From Pseudooceanicola marinus (GTDB lineage: Bacteria > Pseudomonadota > Alphaproteobacteria > Rhodobacterales > Rhodobacteraceae), in contig NZ_JAIVMC010000001.1 in NCBI RefSeq assembly GCF_020177265.1, positions 558,001 to 622,000 on the forward strand: DNA of 64,000 bases. Reading direction: 5' to 3'. The translations under genes and the position numbers were made by a program. Shown here one piece after another: positions 58,924-64,000 of the stretch. The notes under the pieces are model-generated. The model had not been told where the DNA came from and searched no databases. It worked only from the letters and a program-made list of their open reading frames with translations. Every line of letters starts with the position of its first letter. Positions within the stretch are counted from its first letter, which is position 1.

Positions 58924-61900
58924 ATGACACCAGACACCACCCGCCGCCCCCGGCCCAGCCTTCGGGGGCCTGCGTGCCCTGCCTTGCGCGGGATCCTGAT
59001 CGCCCTGGCGCTGTTGTTCGGCCTGCTGACCGCCCCGGCGCAGTCCCAGACCACGCCCGAAGCCGACAGCCGCTGCTATGCCCCCGCCAACGCCGGCACC
59101 GTGGGCGAGGGCGACTGGACCGGCTGCGCCGACATGTACATCGTCCCCAACCTGGCCGAACTGCGCGCGGCCGCCCAGGACGGCAGCTTTGCGATCGACC
59201 ACGGCGGCGTCAGCTACACCTTTGAAGACGGGGCGAGCACGGTCTTCACCGGGCAGGTCACCAGCTTCTTCCAGCTGTTCCCCCGCACCTCCCCCGGCGC
59301 CATGGACCTGAGCCACTGGGACACCTCGCGGGTCACCAGCATGGAGGAAACCTTCAGCAACTCGAACTTCTCCGGCGACATCGGCAGCTGGGATGTCTCG
59401 AACGTCACGACCATGGCCTACATGTTCAACCGCAACGATGACTTCAATCGGGATATCAGCGGGTGGGATGTCTCGAATGTGACGAACATGGCCGGCATGT
59501 TCTACAATGCCGTGGCCTTCAACCAGGATATCGGCGGATGGGACGTCGCCAGCGTGACGGACATGCGCTTCATGTTCACCGGCGCCGGCGCCTTCAACCA
59601 GGACATCGGTACGTGGAACGTCGCCAGAGTCACGAACATGCGCTCCCTGTTCTACGCCGCCTACACCTTCGATCAAGACATCGGTGCGTGGAACGTCGCC
59701 AGCGTTACTGACATGGGCTCCATGTTCGCAGTCGCAAATGCCTTCAACCAGGACATCGGTGCGTGGAACGTCGCCAACGTGACGAACATGTACAACATGT
59801 TCAACACCGCTATTGCCTTCAACCAGGACCTCTCGGCCTGGGACGTGCGGCAGATCCTTTCGGAGCCCGAGTACTTCGACGCCGACACTCATGCCTGGAC
59901 GAACCCCGACTGGCGGCCGCAGTGGGGCACCGCGGGGGCCGTGCCGACCGTCACCGATGTCATCGCCCTGGGCGAGCAGCAGGTCTATGGCGTGGGCGAC
60001 ACGATCGAGATCGCGGTGCAGTTCAGTGCCGACATCCAGCTGACGGGCAGCGGCACGCCGACCCTGACCCTGGGCCATGCGGACCCGGGCGGGGCCACCG
60101 CGCGGGCCGTCTTTGACCGGATCGAGGGCAGCCGGATGGTCCTGGGGTACACCGTTCCCGAGGGGCTTGAGCTTGAGACGCTGGAATATGCGGGCGCCGA
60201 CGCCCTGGTGCTGAACGGCGCTGCAGTGGCCGGCGCCAACGGCAGCCCAGCCGACACGACCATGCCGCAAACCGGGGCCGTGATCCGCGGCCCGGTCCTG
60301 GTCGCCATCGACGGGACCGCGCCCGAGGCGGGCTTTGCCGATGTGCCGGACCTGTTCGTCGCCGGCACCGCCTTCACCGTCACGCTGACCTCGACCGAAA
60401 CAATCACGGATTTCGACGCGGCGCAGATCACCGTCACCGGGGGCACCCTGTCGTCCGCGACGGACACCGACAGCCAGTCCCGCAGCCTGACGATCACCCC
60501 CGACAGCGAGGCGGAGCAGATCACCCTCGCGCTCGCCCCGGAGGTCTTTACCGACCTGGCCGGCAATGCCGCGGTCCCGCCGCAGGACCTGGTGATCACC
60601 GCCGACACCACCGCCCCGGTCTTTGCCGATGTGCCGGAGGATATCGCGGTGGCGACCGAGCCCGGCCAGGACAGCGCCGAGGTCACCTGGACGCCGCCCA
60701 CGGCCACCGACGACCTGGACGGCGCGATCACACCCCTCACCGCCAGCCACCAGCCCGGCGACCGCTTCGACCTGGGCCAGACCACCGTCACCTACACCGC
60801 TACCGACAGCAGCGGCAACGCGGCGCAGGCCAGCTTCACCGTGACCGTCACCGATGGCGAGGCCCCGCAGATCACCGGCCTGCCCGAGGACATCACAGTG
60901 CCCACCGACCCCGGCGAGATCACCGCCGTGGTCACCTGGGACGCGCCTGTGGCCACCGACAACAGCGGCAGCGTGACGCTGAGCGCGGATCACGCGCCGG
61001 GCGACACCTTTGCCCTGGGCGACACGCTGGTCACCTATACCGCCACCGATGGAGCGGGGCTGGAGACGCAGGCCAGCTTCACCGTCACCGTCGAGCGGCG
61101 CGATTACGTGGCGGGCGAGACGCAGGTGACCAGTTCCCCCGACCGGATCCTCGCCAATGGCACCGACCAGTCGGAGATCACCGTCACGCTCTACGACGAC
61201 GTGGGCTATCCCCTGGGCTACGGGGGCGCCAGCGTCGTGCTCGCCACCACGCTGGGCCAGCTCGGCCCGGTCAGCGACCGGGGCGACGGGCGCTACACCG
61301 CCACGCTGACCTCCGGCATCCGCTCGGGCGAGGCGGAGATCGCGGTGACGCTGGATGGCGAACCGGTCGCCGAGGGCCTGGTGACCTTCGAGGTCGACAC
61401 CGCCTTCGTCGTGGCCGAGGTGACCGAGCGCACCCGCGCCTTCAGCCAGCGCCGCCTGACCCGCACCTTTGCCTCCCAGCCCCGGGGCCTCGGCCTCGAC
61501 CGGCGCCGCAGCGAGACGCCCGGCCTGCGCTATGCCGCAGGCATGAACGCCCGGGGCGGCGGCTTTGCCGGCAGCCTGTCCTTCTCGGGCCGCGACCGTC
61601 AGCGCCCCTCGGGCAGCTTCTCCCTGGTCGACAGCTCCGGCGCGGGCCTGTCGGGCAACACCTCTTTCGACGCCAGCTGGATCGATGCCGAGGGCCGCTG
61701 GCACGGCTGGGCCGAACTGGCCTGGAGCCGCCACGAGGCCGAAGCGGTCAGCGGCAGCTACGGCGTGCTGCACCTCGGGGTCGACCGGCTGGTGACCGAG
61801 GATCTGGCGATCGGCCTGATGCTCAGCCTCGACCGGATGGAGGAGGATGACGGGCCCAACGACCGCCAGGAAGGCACCGGCTGGCTGGCCGGCCCCTACC

Positions 61901-62445
61901 TGCTGGCGGAGCTGCGCGAGGGGCTGTTCGTCAGCTCGCGCCTGGCCTGGGGCCGGGCCGAGGACAGCGGGCGCTTCGACATCTACGACAGCGGCTTCCC
62001 CTGGACCGGGGACCGCAGCACGCGCCGGGCGCTGGCCACGCTGGCCCTGTACGGCAGCACCGACTGGCGCGCCCTGACCCTGACGCCGCAGGTCGAACTG
62101 CTCTGGGGCCGCGAGCGCATCGGCGCCTTCACGGTCACCGACGGCTTCGGCACCGCCCGCGTCCCCGAGGCCGAGGTCTGGGCCGCCCGCCTGGCGCTGT
62201 CGACCCGGGTGGAATGGGCCACGGAGGCCCTGAACGCCCCCGCCCTGGCCTTCGTCACCCCGACGCTGAACTGGGACACCGGGTCGGAAACCTCCGGCAC
62301 CCGCCCCTCCGCCGCGCTGGAGCTGGGCCTGCGCAGCACCGGCCGCGGCCCCTGGTCGGGCGAGATCTCCCTCGCCGCCGACGGCCTGGGCGACGACAAC
62401 CTCGACGCCTGGACCCTCCGCCTCAGCGCAGCGCGACGGTTCTGA
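58924..62445 (+). CDS. Autotransporter-like surface protein with BspA/DUF285 repeats
   Basis: 1173 residues. Signal peptide to about residue 41 (LIALALLFGLLTAPAQSQ). About 128-312: seven 25-residue DUF285/BspA-like repeats of the pattern DIGxWDVSNVTNMxxMFxxAxAFNQ. About 340-470 and 470-555: bacterial Ig-like domains. About 560-725: two HYR domains (FADVPEDIAV and ITGLPEDITV, each ending in VTYTATDxxG and ASFTVTV). About 735-825: invasin/intimin-like Ig domain (ILANGTDQSEITVTLYDD). About 868-1173: outer-membrane beta-barrel ending in RRF with a terminal aromatic residue, as barrel proteins do. The passenger would be displayed on the cell surface and could bind other cells or matrix. The barrel call rests on its alternating pattern and end residue. 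Confidence 0.85.
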   Translation: MTPDTTRRPRPSLRGPACPALRGILIALALLFGLLTAPAQSQTTPEADSRCYAPANAGTVGEGDWTGCADMYIVPNLAELRAAAQDGSFAIDHGGVSYTFEDGASTVFTGQVTSFFQLFPRTSPGAMDLSHWDTSRVTSMEETFSNSNFSGDIGSWDVSNVTTMAYMFNRNDDFNRDISGWDVSNVTNMAGMFYNAVAFNQDIGGWDVASVTDMRFMFTGAGAFNQDIGTWNVARVTNMRSLFYAAYTFDQDIGAWNVASVTDMGSMFAVANAFNQDIGAWNVANVTNMYNMFNTAIAFNQDLSAWDVRQILSEPEYFDADTHAWTNPDWRPQWGTAGAVPTVTDVIALGEQQVYGVGDTIEIAVQFSADIQLTGSGTPTLTLGHADPGGATARAVFDRIEGSRMVLGYTVPEGLELETLEYAGADALVLNGAAVAGANGSPADTTMPQTGAVIRGPVLVAIDGTAPEAGFADVPDLFVAGTAFTVTLTSTETITDFDAAQITVTGGTLSSATDTDSQSRSLTITPDSEAEQITLALAPEVFTDLAGNAAVPPQDLVITADTTAPVFADVPEDIAVATEPGQDSAEVTWTPPTATDDLDGAITPLTASHQPGDRFDLGQTTVTYTATDSSGNAAQASFTVTVTDGEAPQITGLPEDITVPTDPGEITAVVTWDAPVATDNSGSVTLSADHAPGDTFALGDTLVTYTATDGAGLETQASFTVTVERRDYVAGETQVTSSPDRILANGTDQSEITVTLYDDVGYPLGYGGASVVLATTLGQLGPVSDRGDGRYTATLTSGIRSGEAEIAVTLDGEPVAEGLVTFEVDTAFVVAEVTERTRAFSQRRLTRTFASQPRGLGLDRRRSETPGLRYAAGMNARGGGFAGSLSFSGRDRQRPSGSFSLVDSSGAGLSGNTSFDASWIDAEGRWHGWAELAWSRHEAEAVSGSYGVLHLGVDRLVTEDLAIGLMLSLDRMEEDDGPNDRQEGTGWLAGPYLLAELREGLFVSSRLAWGRAEDSGRFDIYDSGFPWTGDRSTRRALATLALYGSTDWRALTLTPQVELLWGRERIGAFTVTDGFGTARVPEAEVWAARLALSTRVEWATEALNAPALAFVTPTLNWDTGSETSGTRPSAALELGLRSTGRGPWSGEISLAADGLGDDNLDAWTLRLSAARRF
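59305..59859 (+). repeat. In-frame 75-base tandem repeats (DUF285 units)
   Basis: Units start at 59305, 59377, 59452, 59527, 59602, 59677 and 59752, with a partial unit at 59827. Several neighbours are nearly identical at DNA level (gacatcggtgcgtggaacgt recurs at 59677 and 59752), so copy number may change by slippage or recombination. Confidence 0.85.
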
Positions 62446-62886
62446 ACTCGGCCGTGATTCTCGATCATGACCGGGCCGCAGCGCAAATCCGTCTCGTGAC
62501 ACCTGCCATCAGCAGGTATCACGGGCCTTGCCGCATCGGACCGATGATCAAGTCGGAGGAGACCGGGCTGACCTGCGCCAAGCACGGCTGGATCCAGGTC
62601 CTGCGCCGGTTTCGGGATAGCCTGAGCCTGACGACGGCGCTGACTGTCATGGACACCCGCGCCGGAGTTCTAACCGAGCCCGAAAAGACACCGGTCGCCC
62701 CGTTCGATTGGTGCGATGCCGGTCAGCATTTGCAGATCGCGACCACAGATCGCTTTGCCTGCCGCAGGAGCGAAGAGATTGCGAAACTAGTGAAACTGCG
62801 GAATCGCTGAAAAGCGGCTTGTCTCAAGTCCCGTTCAACACACGACCCCCCGGTCAAAGGAGATGCGTCGCAAGTGATTGAGAGTG
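62446..62886. other. Stretch between the surface protein and tRNA-Pro
   Basis: About 440 bases. A stem-loop with arms CGTGA-c-ACCTGC and GCAGGT-a-TCACG lies at 62495-62523; it has no T-tract but could end or protect the surface-protein mRNA. An 88-codon frame from 62544 to 62810 has no family resemblance or good ribosome site, and I do not call it. Confidence 0.5.
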
Positions 62887-62963
62887 TGGTCGGGGCGGCG
62901 AGATTCGAACTCACGACCCCCTGTACCCAAAACAGGTGCGCTACCAGACTGCGCTACGCCCCG
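62887..62963 (-). tRNA. tRNA-Pro (anticodon UGG)
   Basis: 77 bases on the minus strand with a 7-base acceptor stem CGGGGCG/CGCCCCG, discriminator A and encoded CCA. The anticodon arm is CCTGT-TTTGGGT-ACAGG, giving anticodon TGG. The T arm contains GTTCGAATC. It reads CCA and probably other Pro codons. Confidence 0.97.
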
Positions 62964-63054
62964 GACCGTGCGCCTCTCTAGCGGCTCGGGACCGGGTTGA
63001 AAAGGGCCTGTTGCACCCTAACCGCCCGGCCGGGCGTGAAAGCGCGCTGCGGTC

Positions 63055-63534
63055 TCAATCGCAGGGGGCGGCGGCCAGGTCCTGATCGACCGCCGGATGG
63101 CGCAGGACGGAGCCTTCGCCGATGCCCATGCGCTCGGCCAGACCGCCGTTGATTTCCAGAACGTACTGGCTGTCGCCGCCCGGAAGGCTGGTCTCGTCCA
63201 GCGGCTTGCCATGCTGGATGACGTTCAGCGCACCGGTCTCGTCGAAGAAGATGATATCCAGCGGAATCAACGTGTTGCGCATCCAGAACGCCAGCGGGCG
63301 CTGCTGCGGGAAGACGAAGAGCATCCCCTCGCCCAACCCCATGCTTTCGCGGTTCATCAGGCCCTGCTGGCGCTCTGCGGGCTCATCCGCGATCTCGACG
63401 CGGAAGGCCGCGACAGCACCCTCGGGGCCGACGATCTCGGCCCGGTCCGCCCGGCAGGCGGCATTGGCCAGCCCGGTCGCGGTCAGAAGCACCGCCAGGG
63501 CGGTGGCAGAACGTGCAAGAATTCGAGGCAACAT
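63055..63534 (-). CDS. DUF192 family periplasmic protein
   Basis: 159 residues. Signal peptide of about 25 residues (ATALAVLLTATGLANAA). The DUF192 signature is complete: AERQQGLMNRESMGLGEGMLF and FWMRNTLIPLDIIFFD, then GSDQ-like GGDSQYVLEINGG. The family has a small beta fold and unknown function. It lies between the tRNA-Pro gene and a cold-shock gene on the same strand; 108 bases separate it from the latter. Confidence 0.9.
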   Translation of the reverse strand: MLPRILARSATALAVLLTATGLANAACRADRAEIVGPEGAVAAFRVEIADEPAERQQGLMNRESMGLGEGMLFVFPQQRPLAFWMRNTLIPLDIIFFDETGALNVIQHGKPLDETSLPGGDSQYVLEINGGLAERMGIGEGSVLRHPAVDQDLAAAPCD

Positions 63535-63642
63535 CGGAGCTCCTTTCGCGACACGAGATCGAGCCTGCCACGCGGTGGCGGCTAAGGCCAGCAGCGGGTG
63601 CAGAATGGACGGGGCGAAACGCCCGCCCGGCGCCCCGGTCAG

Positions 63643-64000
63643 CTAACGCGCGGCGGCCTCCCAGGCACAGATCTCGGTGGCCATGCGGCCCCGCTTGCCG
63701 TCGATCACGCGCATCGCCACCGCCTCGCCCGGGGCCAGGTCGGCCAGGCCGGAGGCGCGCAGCACCTCGACGTGAATGAAGACGTCCTCGGTCCGGCCGA
63801 AGACATTGGCGAACCCGAACCCCTTGATCTTGTCGAACCACTTGACCCGGGCCGGTTCCATCGCGATGGACTGCAACACCTCCGGGTCCAGCGCCTGGAA
63901 ATCCTCCAGGACAGCGGTTCCTGCGCCTTCGGGCGGCGCGATCTCGAGCACCTCAATCGCCTGCACGCCACGCTGCGTCTTCTGGATCAGGATCTCTACC
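63643..64000 (-). CDS. Cold-shock domain protein (5' end outside window)
   Basis: The frame is open to the window edge, so at least the N-terminal part is missing. The C-terminal 65 residues form a cold-shock domain with RNP1 KGFGFANVF and RNP2 VFIHV (usual K-G-[FY]-G-F-I and VFVH). Preceding residues (QKTQRGVQAIEVLEIAPPEG) look like the linker between two cold-shock domains, so this is probably the second domain of a two-domain protein as found in alphaproteobacteria. It binds single-stranded RNA or DNA. Confidence 0.88.
   Translation of the reverse strand, partial: VEILIQKTQRGVQAIEVLEIAPPEGAGTAVLEDFQALDPEVLQSIAMEPARVKWFDKIKGFGFANVFGRTEDVFIHVEVLRASGLADLAPGEAVAMRVIDGKRGRMATEICAWEAAAR

Noticed and set aside
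59305-59859. Repeats considered as a CRISPR-like array
   Set aside because: The 75-base units are contiguous, in frame and encode DUF285 repeats; there are no spacers or cas genes.
58726-62502. A 1258-codon open frame on the minus strand opposite the surface protein
   Set aside because: Antisense shadow. The plus-strand frame has a signal peptide, recognised repeats and domains, and a proper end.
62544-62810. Possible 88-codon gene before tRNA-Pro
   Set aside because: No family resemblance, weak ribosome site, and mixed codon use. Kept only as a note in the region entry.

Overview
The window looks like a chromosomal segment of a marine-type, high-GC alphaproteobacterium of the Rhodobacterales (Paracoccaceae/roseobacter group). 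The pointers are the strong GC bias at third codon positions, a Hint-domain protein of the roseobacter type, TRAP and tripartite tricarboxylate transporters, glycine betaine demethylase, a class II (B12-dependent) ribonucleotide reductase, and a tail-end tRNA-Pro / DUF192 / cold-shock block. No insertion sequence, phage gene, CRISPR array or rRNA was seen. The taxonomic call is an inference from gene content and not from a marker gene.

Layout. 1-2.7 kb: 3' part of an ArgE/M20 deacetylase, an overlapping GntR regulator, and a Hint-domain gene broken by an apparent one-base loss in a C run. 3-11.2 kb: one-carbon and cobalamin block. A core-MetE-like protein and full-length metH are on the minus strand; a plus-strand cobalamin riboswitch precedes gbcA-gbcB (glycine betaine demethylase). 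11.3-14.8 kb: DUF3137 membrane protein, ACR3 arsenite exporter, RhlE-type helicase. 15.1-19.6 kb: aromatic-type operon (intradiol dioxygenase, muconate cycloisomerase-like enzyme, SCP2-like small protein, alpha/beta hydrolase, LysR regulator) led by a perfect ATAC-N7-GTAT operator. 19.6-26 kb: TctDE two-component system with a co-transcribed periplasmic binding protein, divergent from tctCBA, with a clear repeat operator between. 26-31.2 kb: TetR regulator divergent from an RND efflux pair. 31.3-33.5 kb: second DEAD-box helicase with a long repetitive basic tail.

33.7-39.2 kb: minus-strand operon for aldehyde dehydrogenase, beta-hydroxyacid dehydrogenase and a TRAP transporter. 39.4-46.4 kb: ABC importer with an endonuclease/phosphatase-fold enzyme and a glycerophosphodiester phosphodiesterase, divergent from a ROK regulator. 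46.6-49.3 kb: transglutaminase-like protein, small hypothetical protein, YqaA-type membrane protein and DsbB. 49.6-53.4 kb: nrdJ with an NrdR box. 53.8-56.6 kb: cytochrome b561, membrane-anchored AraC regulator and a convergently overlapping lipase-like hydrolase. 57-62.4 kb: winged-helix regulator divergent from a 1173-residue autotransporter-like surface protein with BspA/DUF285 repeats. 62.9-64 kb: tRNA-Pro(UGG), DUF192 protein and a cold-shock protein cut by the window edge.

Two themes tie genes together. Cobalamin: MetH and NrdJ both need it, and a riboswitch reading it sits on betaine demethylation, which yields glycine and one-carbon units (the physiological link is inference). Transport plus catabolism: each transporter block is paired with its own regulator, a recognisable operator, or adjacent enzymes. 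Strong GC hairpins follow both solute-binding-protein genes that lie upstream of membrane components in their operons.
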